From Gryllotalpicola daejeonensis (lineage in GTDB: Bacteria; Actinomycetota; Actinomycetes; Actinomycetales; Microbacteriaceae), in the NCBI RefSeq assembly GCF_039538145.1, contig NZ_BAABBV010000001.1, forward strand, positions 248,001 through 312,000: a stretch of 64,000 bases of DNA, read 5' to 3'. This document shows positions 33,695 through 41,792 of this stretch, in pieces. A program made the translations under genes and the position numbers. Under the pieces are notes generated by a model. It worked only from the letters and a program-made list of their open reading frames with translations. It was not told the DNA's origin and ran no database searches. Position 1 is the stretch's first letter. Every line of letters starts with the position of its first letter.

Positions 33695-35023
33695 TCAGTT
33701 CGCGAACGCCTCGACCGTCGAGGTCTCGTGGAACTCCGGACTCACGACCGAGTGACCGGCCGCGACGGCGACCACCGCAGGCGGGACATCGACCGACGTG
33801 ACGACTCCGTCCGGTCCCCGATAGAAGGCGGGAAGCGCCTGCGCGGCGATCACTCGCCCGGAGGCGAGGTCGAGCGTGAGCAGCCGGAATGCTCCGGGCT
33901 TGGCGCGATAGCTGGTCGACGCCGGCGGGATCTTGGCGGCCGCCGCGGTCGGCTCGACAAGGTGGAGTCGACCGTTCTCGGCAACGGCGCCGATCGGTCC
34001 GAGAGTGTCGCGATCGGGAACGGCCGGCGGGGTCCGCGTCCACGTCGGTTTCCCCGAGGTCTCGTCGTAGCACGCGACCCTCGAGCTCGAGACTCCGCAC
34101 AGGTCCCCAGCGCCCGCGAAGACACCGACATCGTCGGTGAGCCCGTCCGCGTGCCACATCGGTCTGCCGGTTGCACCAGACAGCGCAAACAGGGAGTACG
34201 CACTCGCTCCGTCGGAGACGACCAGACCGAAGACGGCGGTGGTGCCGGCGGCCGCGGACTGGTACTCGACGGACCGCCCGGCCGGCACCTGCCACGTCCA
34301 GCGCACCTTCCCGGTCGCCGGGTCGAGCAAGACGACGCGCGGCGCACTGCCGCAGGGGTACAGCACCAGAGGAGCTGGGGCGTCCGCCAGCAGCTGGGCT
34401 GACGGGTGAATATCCGACAGCTCCTGAGACTCGGCGCAGCCGCTCGGCGGAATCGTCTCCCACTTCCGGTCACCCCGCGAGGCATCCAGCCCGACCACTG
34501 TGCCGTCTGCTTTGGCGACGATCGCGGTGCCCCCGGCGATCATCGCCGGAACTCGTTGACCGTCGTTCCCCACCTTCATCGACCAGAGCCGATCCCCCGT
34601 GTGCGCGTCGAGGCCGACGACCTGCTCCGTCACAGGCACAACCGCGGCAGGAGCCTGGCCGTGGTCGTGGCCGGTGGCGGCGATCACGACGTCGCTCGAT
34701 GCGACAGCGCCCATCACGAGCGCTCCGGCCTTCCACGTCCAGCCCGGTGCCCCGGTAGTCGCGCTCACCTCGTTGAGGCATCCACCGCTCCTGCTGAACA
34801 GCCGATCGCCACCGGACGCCTCGACCGAACCGACGGTTCCCGACCACGCCGGCCGTTCCGCCGGGCCCGCCGTTAGGTCGCTGGAGAGTTTTGTCTTCGA
34901 GGTCGCCGGCCGGGTGCAGGCGGTGCTGTCGAGCTGATGCCCCGACGTTTCGCATGCCGAGAGGCACACGCTCGCGGCAACCAACACCGCTGCCACGCTT
35001 GCCCGCACGCCGAACCTCGACAC
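33695..35023 (-). CDS. Lipoprotein with PQQ-type beta-propeller
   Basis: A 442-residue secreted lipoprotein: signal peptide with lipobox LSAC (Cys24), then a seven- or eight-bladed propeller built from PQQ-like repeats such as VVGLDAHTGDRLWSMKVG, VVGLDASRGDRKWE, VVLLDPATGKVRWTW and LFALSGATGRPMWHADG. The repeats pattern (D-x-x-T/S-G-x-x-x-W) is that of BamB and quinoprotein dehydrogenases, but no dehydrogenase catalytic or quinone-ligand residues are evident, so a binding or scaffold role outside the cell is likelier. GTG 35023 sits 7 nt after TAGCCT (leaderless). Confidence 0.85.
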   Translation of the reverse strand: MSRFGVRASVAAVLVAASVCLSACETSGHQLDSTACTRPATSKTKLSSDLTAGPAERPAWSGTVGSVEASGGDRLFSRSGGCLNEVSATTGAPGWTWKAGALVMGAVASSDVVIAATGHDHGQAPAAVVPVTEQVVGLDAHTGDRLWSMKVGNDGQRVPAMIAGGTAIVAKADGTVVGLDASRGDRKWETIPPSGCAESQELSDIHPSAQLLADAPAPLVLYPCGSAPRVVLLDPATGKVRWTWQVPAGRSVEYQSAAAGTTAVFGLVVSDGASAYSLFALSGATGRPMWHADGLTDDVGVFAGAGDLCGVSSSRVACYDETSGKPTWTRTPPAVPDRDTLGPIGAVAENGRLHLVEPTAAAAKIPPASTSYRAKPGAFRLLTLDLASGRVIAAQALPAFYRGPDGVVTSVDVPPAVVAVAAGHSVVSPEFHETSTVEAFAN

Positions 35024-35030
35024 GATGGCC

Positions 35031-35036
35031 AGGCTA
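35031..35036 (-). promoter_or_regulatory. -10 hexamer of leaderless propeller-lipoprotein promoter
   Basis: TAGCCT on the minus strand, 7 nt, then GTG at 35023; within the tail of the glycosyltransferase intergenic gap. Confidence 0.4.
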
Positions 35037-36122
35037 TGACCTCATGACCGCCTGCAGCACGTCGTAGAGCGCCTTCGCCGAGGCCGCCCAGTTGAACTTT
35101 TGGGCCTGCGCGATTCCTGCGCGGCTTGCGGCCCGCCAGGCATCCGGCGATTCAAACGAGCGGATGCCGCGCGCGACGTCCTCGGGGGAAGCGGGGTCGA
35201 CGAACACGGCCGCCTCTCCCCCGACCTCGTGGAAGATCTTGATGTCGCTCGCGACGACCGGCGTGCCGAGCCGCATGGCCTCGATCACGGGAATGCCGAA
35301 GCCCTCGTCCCACGACGTGGTCACCAGTGCGTGGGCACCGAGCAGCGCGGTCTCGTACTCGGCATCGCTCGCGCCGTCGTGGAAGACCAGCGCGGCGCCG
35401 GGGGCGAGGTCGGCGAGCCGCTCGCGCTCGGCATCCGTCACCGGGCTCATCAGGTGCAGCTCGTAGCCGGCGCCGAGAATCGGCATCGCACTGACGAGCG
35501 CGTCGATGTTCTTGTACGGTACGAACTGGCCCATGTGCACCAGGCGACGCTGCTCGCCGACCGGCGGCTCGCGGTGCCCCGATGCCTCGAGCGCGGCGGG
35601 CGACGGGTCTGCTGCCGCGTTGTGTACGACGTAGACCGGCCGGCGGGTGAGGCGGTGCTCGGCGATCAGGTCTGCCGTGGTCTGCGAGACCGACACCACC
35701 GCGTCGCCGCCGTTCAGCAGCATCCGCTGCGGCCACCACGCCAGGTGATAGAGCCGCCACGCGATCTTGACGTACCAGGGCATCGAGCGCGGTGGCGTGC
35801 GGTGGCGGTAGTAGATGAGGTCGTGCACGGTCAGCACGAGCTTGTACTTCCGCCCGCGCGAGCCCATCGTCTGCATCGGTGTGAACACCACGTCGGGGTG
35901 CAGCCGGTTGACCTCGCGGGCGCGCCACGGCTCGCCCGGCCCGGTCTGCGAGCTGATCTTGTGCCAGGGCAGCTCCGGCAGGTTCGCGAGCTGTGCCTCG
36001 TCGCTGATCAGCAGCTCGACCGGCGTCAGCTTCGCGAGCTCGCGCACCAGCTCGGCGCTGTAACGGCTGATGCCGTCGTGCCGCCCCGTGCGCACGTAGC
36101 GGCAGTCGAACAGCACCTTCAC
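35034..36122 (-). CDS. GT4-type glycosyltransferase
   Basis: A 362-residue GT-B fold glycosyltransferase. The N-terminal domain starts MKVLFDCRYVRTGRHDGISRY and includes TVHDLIYYRHR; the C-terminal nucleotide-sugar-binding domain includes VHMGQFVPYKNID, VTTSWDEGFGIPVIEAMRLG (the E-x7-E pair at the Glu of DEGFG and IEAM) and VVASDIKIFHEVGG. This resembles mannosyl- or glucosyltransferases of GT family 4. Donor and acceptor are unknown; lipid or cell-wall glycan synthesis is the usual setting. Its start GTG overlaps the alpha/beta hydrolase stop by 4 nt (GTGA), so both are in one operon. Confidence 0.88.
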   Translation of the reverse strand: MKVLFDCRYVRTGRHDGISRYSAELVRELAKLTPVELLISDEAQLANLPELPWHKISSQTGPGEPWRAREVNRLHPDVVFTPMQTMGSRGRKYKLVLTVHDLIYYRHRTPPRSMPWYVKIAWRLYHLAWWPQRMLLNGGDAVVSVSQTTADLIAEHRLTRRPVYVVHNAAADPSPAALEASGHREPPVGEQRRLVHMGQFVPYKNIDALVSAMPILGAGYELHLMSPVTDAERERLADLAPGAALVFHDGASDAEYETALLGAHALVTTSWDEGFGIPVIEAMRLGTPVVASDIKIFHEVGGEAAVFVDPASPEDVARGIRSFESPDAWRAASRAGIAQAQKFNWAASAKALYDVLQAVMRS

Positions 36123-36994
36123 GACAGCCGACCGGCGTGGCTCGTGAGGAACGATTCGATGAGCGCGGCGGCCTCCGCCGGCTTCTCGTAATGGATGAGG
36201 TGCCCGACCCCGTCGATGACCTCGAGCGTGCCGTCGGGCAGCAGCTCGGCGAGGCGCCGCTCAGCCGCGACGGGCGTGATCTGGTCCTGCGCGGCGGCCA
36301 CCAGCAGCACGGGCAGGTCGAGCCGTGCGGCGTACTCGCTGACGTCGTGCGAGACGGAGGCGCGGAACGCCTCGAGCAACGAGCCGCGGTCGGCGAAGCT
36401 CGAGAAGTACGCGTCGTGCTGCCCGTGGATCCACCGCCGCAGCTCCGGGTCGCGCGTCGTCGCCATGGCGATGCTCATCGCGCGCACGATCGCGGGGTTG
36501 CGCAGCAGCCCGTTGCCGGCGCGAGCAGGCAGAGCCCGCGCGAGCCAGTAGTAGAAGACCGCGGCCCCCGTGCCGATCGCCTTGGGGCCCTTGAGCGCGG
36601 GCGCACCGATCGGATTGATGAGAACCGCGAGGGATGCCTCGACCTGGCCTTCTGCGAGGGCGGCGGCCACCACGATCGAGCCGAACGAGTGGCCGAGCAG
36701 GGCGACCGGTCGGCCAGGCGCGACCGCGCGGGTGAACTCCCCCAGCCAGCGCGCGTAGCCGTCGATGTCGTGGAAGCGATCGGTGAAGGCATCCGATGCC
36801 CCGAATCCGGGAAGGTCCGGCGCGATCACGTGACGTCCGTGCAGGCGATCGACGACGGGCTCGAGGCCATGGTGGTCGCCGCGGAAGCCATGCACGGCGA
36901 TGATCGTCGGCTCGTGCTCGGCCGTCGCCGCGTCGGCGGGGGCACCATATTCGACCCAGCGGGTCACGCCCCCCGGCAGCTCGATCTCGTGCAT
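36119..36994 (-). CDS. Alpha/beta-hydrolase
   Basis: A 291-residue alpha/beta-hydrolase. The oxyanion motif is HGFRGDHHG, the nucleophile Ser103 in GHSFGS, the acid in LLVAAAQDQITPV and the His in GVGHLIHYE. There is no signal peptide. ATG 36994 follows TAGCCT by 7 nt (leaderless); an alternative GTG one codon earlier is less favoured. Family members include esterases, lipases, haloalkane and epoxide hydrolases; no substrate can be inferred. It is coupled to the glycosyltransferase gene and divergent from an exonuclease gene with a back-to-back promoter. Confidence 0.85.
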   Translation of the reverse strand: MHEIELPGGVTRWVEYGAPADAATAEHEPTIIAVHGFRGDHHGLEPVVDRLHGRHVIAPDLPGFGASDAFTDRFHDIDGYARWLGEFTRAVAPGRPVALLGHSFGSIVVAAALAEGQVEASLAVLINPIGAPALKGPKAIGTGAAVFYYWLARALPARAGNGLLRNPAIVRAMSIAMATTRDPELRRWIHGQHDAYFSSFADRGSLLEAFRASVSHDVSEYAARLDLPVLLVAAAQDQITPVAAERRLAELLPDGTLEVIDGVGHLIHYEKPAEAAALIESFLTSHAGRLS

Positions 36995-37044
36995 CACACT
37001 CAGGCTACCGAGCGTCGCATCCGGCCGGTGTCAGAGGTCGCTTC

Positions 37045-37050
37045 TAACCT
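37045..37050 (+). promoter_or_regulatory. -10 hexamer of leaderless exonuclease promoter
   Basis: TAACCT, 6 nt, then ATG 37057. The divergent hydrolase has TAGCCT at 37002-37007 on the other strand, 7 nt from its start, so two leaderless promoters share about 60 bp. Confidence 0.5.
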
Positions 37051-37056
37051 GTAGGC

Positions 37057-37752
37057 ATGAGCGGATGGCATGAGGAACTGGGCGTCTTCGACCTGGAGAC
37101 GACGGGTGTCGACACCGAGACGGCGCGCATCGTCACGGCGCACGTGGGCGTGATCAACGAGCAGGGCATCACGGTCTCTCGGCAGGACTGGGTGATCGAC
37201 CCCATGGTCGAGATCCCCGATGGTGCGGCCGCCGTTCACGGCTACACGACCGAGCGCGTGCGCCTCGAGGGAATGGACGCGGCGACGGGTGTCGCCGAGA
37301 TCGTCGCCGCGCTGCGGGTGCTGTTCGAGCGGGGCATCCCCGTCGTGGCCTACAACGCCCCCTACGACTTCACCGTGCTCAACCGCGAGGCCAAGCGTCA
37401 CGGCATCACGCCGCTCGAGAACCCGCTGCCCATCATCGACCCGCTTGTGATCGACAAGGCCGTCGACCGCTACCGCAAGGGCAAGCGCACGCTCGAGATC
37501 ACCGCGCAGCACTACGGCGTCGACCTGGGCGACGACGCGCATGACGCCGGCTACGACGCCATCGCCGCCGGTCGCGTCGCCCAGGCGATCGCCGTGAAGT
37601 TCGCCGCAGAGCTCAAGATGACGGCGGCCGAGCTGCACGCGCAGCAGGTCGACTGGTACCGCCAGCAGGAAGAGAGCTACGCCGAGTTCCGCCGGAACAA
37701 GCTCGGCGACCTCAACTTCGTCGCGACGGGCACCTGGCCGGAACGCTTCTGA
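37057..37752 (+). CDS. DEDDh 3'-5' exonuclease (DnaQ/PolC epsilon-like)
   Basis: A 231-residue exonuclease of the DnaQ superfamily. Exo I FDLETTGVD gives Asp12 and Glu14, Exo II is around YNAPYDF (Asp104), and Exo III HDAGYDAIA gives His162 and Asp167 in the DEDDh arrangement (His-x4-Asp). The protein stands without a polymerase domain or other fusion partner; the family includes epsilon subunits and RNase T-type enzymes, and the sequence does not decide which. It is followed by 17 nt and a separate start, and its own start is leaderless. Confidence 0.88.
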   Translation: MSGWHEELGVFDLETTGVDTETARIVTAHVGVINEQGITVSRQDWVIDPMVEIPDGAAAVHGYTTERVRLEGMDAATGVAEIVAALRVLFERGIPVVAYNAPYDFTVLNREAKRHGITPLENPLPIIDPLVIDKAVDRYRKGKRTLEITAQHYGVDLGDDAHDAGYDAIAAGRVAQAIAVKFAAELKMTAAELHAQQVDWYRQQEESYAEFRRNKLGDLNFVATGTWPERF

Positions 37753-37769
37753 CGCGCTAGACCCAAGGC

Positions 37770-38090
37770 ATGAGTGCTCTCATGCTGATCAACAAGCTGA
37801 CGGTGAAGCCGGGTAAGCGCGACGAGGTCACCGCGATCCTGCTGGAATCCGGGAAGGCCTTCGATGGCATCGACGGCTGTGTCATGTCGCTCGTGACGCA
37901 CGACGCCGACGATGCCGACGTCCTCTGGGTGCAAGACGTCTGGGCGGATGAAGCCGCTCACGAGGCGGCAATGGCCGAGCCGCAGATGCGCGAGTACGTG
38001 CAGAAGTGCGTGCCGCTGCTCTCCGGGATGCCTGAGCAGCACCGCGTGCTCGCGGTCGGGGGTAAAACGCCGAAAGGCCTCGGGCTGTAA
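37770..38090 (+). CDS. Antibiotic-biosynthesis-monooxygenase-type (ABM) small protein
   Basis: A 106-residue protein with an ABM dimeric ferredoxin-like fold: KLTVKPGKRDEVTAILLESGKAFDGIDGC at the start, LWVQDVWADEAAHEAAMAEPQM in the middle. Family members cover quinol monooxygenases and heme-degrading enzymes; the assignment to a reaction is not justified. ATG 37770 sits 6 nt after TAGACC at 37758-37763. The gene ends inside a perfect hairpin whose loop contains the stop codon. Confidence 0.75.
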   Translation: MSALMLINKLTVKPGKRDEVTAILLESGKAFDGIDGCVMSLVTHDADDADVLWVQDVWADEAAHEAAMAEPQMREYVQKCVPLLSGMPEQHRVLAVGGKTPKGLGL

Positions 38091-38103
38091 CCCGAGGCCT
38101 TTC
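38072..38103. terminator. Bidirectional hairpin terminator over the ABM gene stop
   Basis: A 13-bp perfect stem GAAAGGCCTCGGG / CCCGAGGCCTTTC with a 6-nt loop CTGTAA. The loop holds the TAA stop of the ABM gene, so the coding sequence runs through the left arm. It also sits beyond the rpmE2 end on the other strand and can serve both genes. Confidence 0.85.
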
Positions 38104-38122
38104 GTGAAGCGTGAGCGGCTGC

Positions 38123-38380
38123 TTACTTGCTGCCGCCGAAGCCCTTGAAGCGCTGGTTGAACTTCTCGACGCGACCGGCCGAGTCCATGATGCGCTGCTT
38201 GCCGGTGTAGAACGGGTGCGACTCCGAGGAGATCTCGACGTCGATGACGGGGTAGGTGTTGCCGTCTTCCCACTCGATGGTCTTGTCGCTGTTCACGGTC
38301 GAACGCGTGAGGAACGTCGCGCCCGAAGCCAGGTCGCGGAAGACCACCGGGGCGTAGTTCGGGTGGATGTCAGCCTTCAT
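38123..38380 (-). CDS. rpmE2: 50S ribosomal protein bL31, type B
   Basis: An 85-residue L31 protein with the type B sequence (MKADIHPNYAPVVFRDLASG; SHPFYTGKQRIMDSAGRVEKF). It lacks the Cys-x2-Cys zinc ribbon of type A L31, so it is the zinc-independent form that many actinobacteria express when zinc is scarce. No clear Zur box is visible in the 128 nt upstream. A TAGAAT -10-like hexamer at 38486-38491 (minus strand) would give a leader of about 100 nt. Confidence 0.95.
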   Translation of the reverse strand: MKADIHPNYAPVVFRDLASGATFLTRSTVNSDKTIEWEDGNTYPVIDVEISSESHPFYTGKQRIMDSAGRVEKFNQRFKGFGGSK

Positions 38381-38508
38381 AAGTCAGTGCCTTTGAAACA
38401 GTCGAATGGATTTGGTGTGAAATCGTCGGCCCGGCTCGGCGCTGGGATCAGCACTCATGCGCGAACGCAGAGGGGCCAAACACCGATTCTATCAGGTCGG
38501 CGGAGTGC

Positions 38509-39297
38509 TTACGACTTCGCGCGAGCCGTGAACCGGCCCTCGCTCTCGGCGACCTCGACCGCGACGCCGAAGGCCGACGACAGCGTCTCAGAGGTCAGGG
38601 TCTCGGCGATGGTACCCGCGGCGGCGACCTTGCCCTTCGCCAGCACGATCGCGTGAGTGAAGCCCACGGGGATCTCCTCAACGTGGTGGGTCACCATGAT
38701 GATCGCCGGTGCCGAGGGCGAGCTGGCGTAGCCGCCGAGCAGCTGCACGAGCTCTTCACGGGCGCCGAGGTCGAGCGATGCCGCCGGCTCGTCGAGCAGC
38801 AGCAGCTCGGGGTCTGCCATGACCGAGCGGGCGATCTGCACGCGCTTCTGCTCGCCGTCAGAGAGCTCGCCGAACTTGCGGTCGGAGAGGTGGTCGACCT
38901 TCCACTCGGAGAGCACCCGGTGCGCCCGGCGCTCGTCGATGTCCTCGTACTCTTCCTTCCACCGCGCGGTGATGCCGTACGCGGCGGTGAGCACGATGTC
39001 GAGCACGGTCTCGCCGTACGGCAGCCGACGCGAGAGCGAGCTCGAGGCGAAGCCGATGTGGGGCCGCAGCTCGGCGGGGTCGATCTCGGCGGTGTTCTCG
39101 TCGAGCAGCGTCACGGTGCCCGAGGTGGGCGCGAGCTGCGCAGCGGCGAGCTGCAGCAGCGTGGTCTTGCCTGCGCCGTTCGGCCCGAGGACGATCCAGC
39201 GCTGATCGCTCGTCACCGTCCAGTCGACGCCCTCGAGGATGGTGTTTCCGGAGCGCTCGACTGCGGCGGACTGCATGCTGACGACGGTGCTCGACAT
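38509..39297 (-). CDS. ABC transporter ATP-binding protein
   Basis: A 262-residue nucleotide-binding subunit. Walker A GPNGAGKTT, the Q-loop region GFASSSLSRR, the signature LSDGEQKRVQIAR, Walker B LLLLDEPAASLDL and His-loop MVTHHVEEIP are all present. No membrane permease or binding protein is adjacent, so it may be an orphan ATPase or the permease lies elsewhere. ATG 39297 is 7 nt from TAGGGT at 39305-39310 (leaderless). Position next to rpmE2 and glgM has no obvious functional meaning. Confidence 0.85.
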   Translation of the reverse strand: MSSTVVSMQSAAVERSGNTILEGVDWTVTSDQRWIVLGPNGAGKTTLLQLAAAQLAPTSGTVTLLDENTAEIDPAELRPHIGFASSSLSRRLPYGETVLDIVLTAAYGITARWKEEYEDIDERRAHRVLSEWKVDHLSDRKFGELSDGEQKRVQIARSVMADPELLLLDEPAASLDLGAREELVQLLGGYASSPSAPAIIMVTHHVEEIPVGFTHAIVLAKGKVAAAGTIAETLTSETLSSAFGVAVEVAESEGRFTARAKS

Positions 39298-39304
39298 GGC
39301 ATCA

Positions 39305-39310
39305 ACCCTA
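39305..39310 (-). promoter_or_regulatory. -10 hexamer of leaderless ABC ATPase promoter
   Basis: TAGGGT on the minus strand, 7 nt, then ATG 39297. Confidence 0.4.
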
Positions 39311-39318
39311 TCGGCAGA

Positions 39319-40506
39319 TCAGAGGAGGGATTCGTAAACCGCGACCGTCTGCTGGGCGATGGAAGACCACGAGAAGGCATCCCTCGCCCTCTCATACCCG
39401 GCCTCCCCCATGGCCTGCGCCCGCGCCGGGTCGGCGACCACCTCGGTGAGCGCCGCGGCGAGGTCGGCGACGAAGCGCTCGGGGTCGAGCGGAGTGCCGG
39501 TGCCGTCCTGCGCCTGGTCGATCGGCACGAGCCGGCCCGTCACGCCGTCGACGACGACCTCGGGGATGCCGCCGGTGGCGGTGCCGACCACGGGAAGACG
39601 GCACGCCATCGCCTCGAGGTTCACGATTCCGAGCGGCTCGTACACCGAGGGGCACACGAAGACGGTCGATGCCGACAGCACGGCGGTGAGCTGATCGCGC
39701 GGCAGGATCTGCTCGATCCACACCACTCCCGAGCGCTCGGCCTGCAGCTCGGCCACGAGCCCCTGCACCTCGGCCATGATCTCGGGCGTGTCCGGCGCGC
39801 CGGCGCACAGCACCAGCTGCACGTCTGCCGGCAGCGACTTCGCCGCGCGCAGCAGATAGGGCAGGCCCTTCTGGCGCGTGATGCGGCCGACGAACACGAC
39901 CGCGGGGCGGTCGGGGTCGATTCCGAGCGCGCGGGCCACGTCGCGGTCAGGGTTGGGCTTCCACGCCGACAGGTCGATGCCGTTGTAGACCACGTGCGTC
40001 TTGGCCGGGTCGATGTCGGGGTACGAGCGCAGGATGTCGCGCCGCATGCCCTCAGAGACCGCGATCACAGCATCCGCCGCCTCATATGCGGTCTTCTCGA
40101 TCCAGCTGGAAACCCGGTAGCCGCCGCCCAGCTGCTCGGCTTTCCACGGGCGCAGCGGCTCGAGGCTGTGGGCGGTCACGACGTGCGGGACGCCGTGCAG
40201 CAGCTTCGCAATGTGGCCTGCGCCGTTCGCGTACCAGGTGTGCGAGTGCACGAGATCGGCGCCCTGCGCCGCCTGCGCCATCTGCAGGTCGACGCCCAGC
40301 GTGGTGATCGTGGGGTTGGCGGATGCCAGCTCGACGGGCACTCCGTAAGAGAAAACCCCCGCCTCATCACGCGGCGCGCCGAAGGCGTGAACGCGCACCT
40401 CCGTATGGGCGCGCAGCGCTTTGACGAGCTCGGCGACGTGAACCCCCGCGCCTCCGTAAACCTCGGGCGGATACTCACGTGTCAAGAGGTCGACTCGCAT
40501 GGTCAT
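39319..40506 (-). CDS. glgM: Glycogen synthase / maltose-1-phosphate synthase (GlgA/GlgM type)
   Basis: A 395-residue GT4 enzyme that uses ADP- or other nucleotide glucose. MRVDLLTREYPPEVYGGAG marks the start, HSHTWYANGAG and VTAHSLEPLRPWKAEQLGGGY the acceptor site, and YEPLGIVNLEAMACRLP the donor site. Actinobacterial proteins of this sequence (Rv1212c in M. tuberculosis) make maltose-1-phosphate for the GlgE pathway; GlgE is not in the window, so whether it makes glycogen or maltose-1-phosphate is open. Divergent from glgC, which supplies ADP-glucose. ATG 40506 follows TGTACT by 6 nt; ATG 40500 is an alternative. Confidence 0.88.
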   Translation of the reverse strand: MTMRVDLLTREYPPEVYGGAGVHVAELVKALRAHTEVRVHAFGAPRDEAGVFSYGVPVELASANPTITTLGVDLQMAQAAQGADLVHSHTWYANGAGHIAKLLHGVPHVVTAHSLEPLRPWKAEQLGGGYRVSSWIEKTAYEAADAVIAVSEGMRRDILRSYPDIDPAKTHVVYNGIDLSAWKPNPDRDVARALGIDPDRPAVVFVGRITRQKGLPYLLRAAKSLPADVQLVLCAGAPDTPEIMAEVQGLVAELQAERSGVVWIEQILPRDQLTAVLSASTVFVCPSVYEPLGIVNLEAMACRLPVVGTATGGIPEVVVDGVTGRLVPIDQAQDGTGTPLDPERFVADLAAALTEVVADPARAQAMGEAGYERARDAFSWSSIAQQTVAVYESLL

Positions 40507-40512
40507 GACGCT

Positions 40513-40540
40513 AGTACAGGCAGGTCTAGCCAACTAATGT
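40513..40540. promoter_or_regulatory. Divergent leaderless promoters of glgM and glgC
   Basis: On the minus strand TGTACT (40513-40518) lies 6 nt from the glgM ATG. On the plus strand TAATGT (40535-40540) lies 7 nt from the glgC ATG at 40548. With only 41 bp between the starts, both genes are probably regulated from the same short segment. Confidence 0.5.
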
Positions 40541-40547
40541 CGGTTCC

Positions 40548-41792
40548 ATGAGGGCGGGTAGGAAGATCTTCGGGGTGGTTCTGGCCGGCGGCGAGGGAAA
40601 GCGCCTGATGCCGCTGACTGCGGACCGCGCGAAGCCCGCCGTTCCGTTCGGCGGCCAATACCGCCTGATCGACTTCGCCCTCTCGAACCTCGTGAACTCC
40701 GATCTGCGGCAGATGGTCGTGCTGACGCAGTACAAGTCGCACTCGCTCGACCGGCACATCTCTCAGACCTGGCGCCTGCCGCAGCTGCTCAACTCCTACG
40801 TCTCGTCGGTGCCCGCTCAGCAGCGTCTCGGAAAGCGGTGGTTCTCGGGCTCGGCCGACGCGATCCTGCAGAACCTCAACCTGCTCAACGACGCAAAGCC
40901 CGACATCGTCGTCGTGGTCGGCGCGGACCACGTCTATCGCATGGACTTCGCGCAGATGATCGAGGCGCACGTGGCCTCAGGCGCGCGGGCGACCGTCGCC
41001 GCGATCCGCCAGCCGATCTCTCTCGCCAACCAGTTCGGCGTCATCGAGGTCGACGGCAAGCACCCCGACAAGATCGGCGCGTTCCGCGAGAAGCCCTCCG
41101 ACCCGGTCGGCCTGCCCGACTCGCCGCACGAGGTGTTCGCCTCGATGGGCAACTATGTATTCGACGTCGACGCGCTGATCGAGGCCGTCGAGAGCGACGC
41201 CGAGCGCCCGGAGTCGAACCACGACATGGGCGGCGACATCGTGCCTTACTTCGTCGAGCGCGGCGAAGCCGGCGTCTACGACTTCAAAGACAATGAGGTT
41301 CCCGGCTCGACCGACCGCGACCGTGCGTACTGGCGCGACGTGGGAACGATCGAGTCGTTCTTCGAGGCCCACCAGGACCTGATCTCGGCACTGCCCGTCT
41401 TCAACCTGTACAACCGCGAGTGGCCGATCTACTCGCAGGAGCTCAACTCGCCGCCCGCCAAGGTCGTGCGTGACGCCCGCGGCTCGATCGGCGCGACGAT
41501 CGACTCGATCGTGTCGCTCGGCTCGGTGATCTCGGGCGCGCACGTCGAGCGCAGCGTGCTCGGGCCGTGGACCCTGATCGACTCCGGTGCGAACATCACG
41601 GACACGGTGGCGTTCGACCGGGTCACCATCGGTCCTGACGCGCACGTGCGCCGTGCCATCCTTGACAAAGATGTCGTCATCGAAGAGGGGGCCGAGGTCG
41701 GCATCGACCTCGCGCGCGACCGTGCGCGCGGGTTCACCGTCACCGAGTCCGGCCTGGTCGTGGTCGGAAAGGGAGTCCGCGTCGTTCCATGA
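40548..41792 (+). CDS. glgC: Glucose-1-phosphate adenylyltransferase
   Basis: A 414-residue ADP-glucose pyrophosphorylase producing ADP-glucose for glycogen or maltose-1-phosphate. The nucleotide motif GGEGKRLMPLTADRAKPAVP is at residues 14-33, GGQYRLIDFALSNLVNSDL follows, the glucose-1-phosphate region contains VFASMGNYVFD, and a left-handed beta-helix C-terminus (SIGATIDSIVSLGSVISGAHVERSVL) carries allosteric function. The stop overlaps the serB ATG by 4 nt (ATGA), so the pair is coupled. Confidence 0.95.
   Translation: MRAGRKIFGVVLAGGEGKRLMPLTADRAKPAVPFGGQYRLIDFALSNLVNSDLRQMVVLTQYKSHSLDRHISQTWRLPQLLNSYVSSVPAQQRLGKRWFSGSADAILQNLNLLNDAKPDIVVVVGADHVYRMDFAQMIEAHVASGARATVAAIRQPISLANQFGVIEVDGKHPDKIGAFREKPSDPVGLPDSPHEVFASMGNYVFDVDALIEAVESDAERPESNHDMGGDIVPYFVERGEAGVYDFKDNEVPGSTDRDRAYWRDVGTIESFFEAHQDLISALPVFNLYNREWPIYSQELNSPPAKVVRDARGSIGATIDSIVSLGSVISGAHVERSVLGPWTLIDSGANITDTVAFDRVTIGPDAHVRRAILDKDVVIEEGAEVGIDLARDRARGFTVTESGLVVVGKGVRVVP

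Noticed and set aside
38381..38508. Zur box upstream of rpmE2
   Set aside because: Zinc-independent L31 is often Zur-regulated, but I see no convincing palindromic Zur site in this leader.
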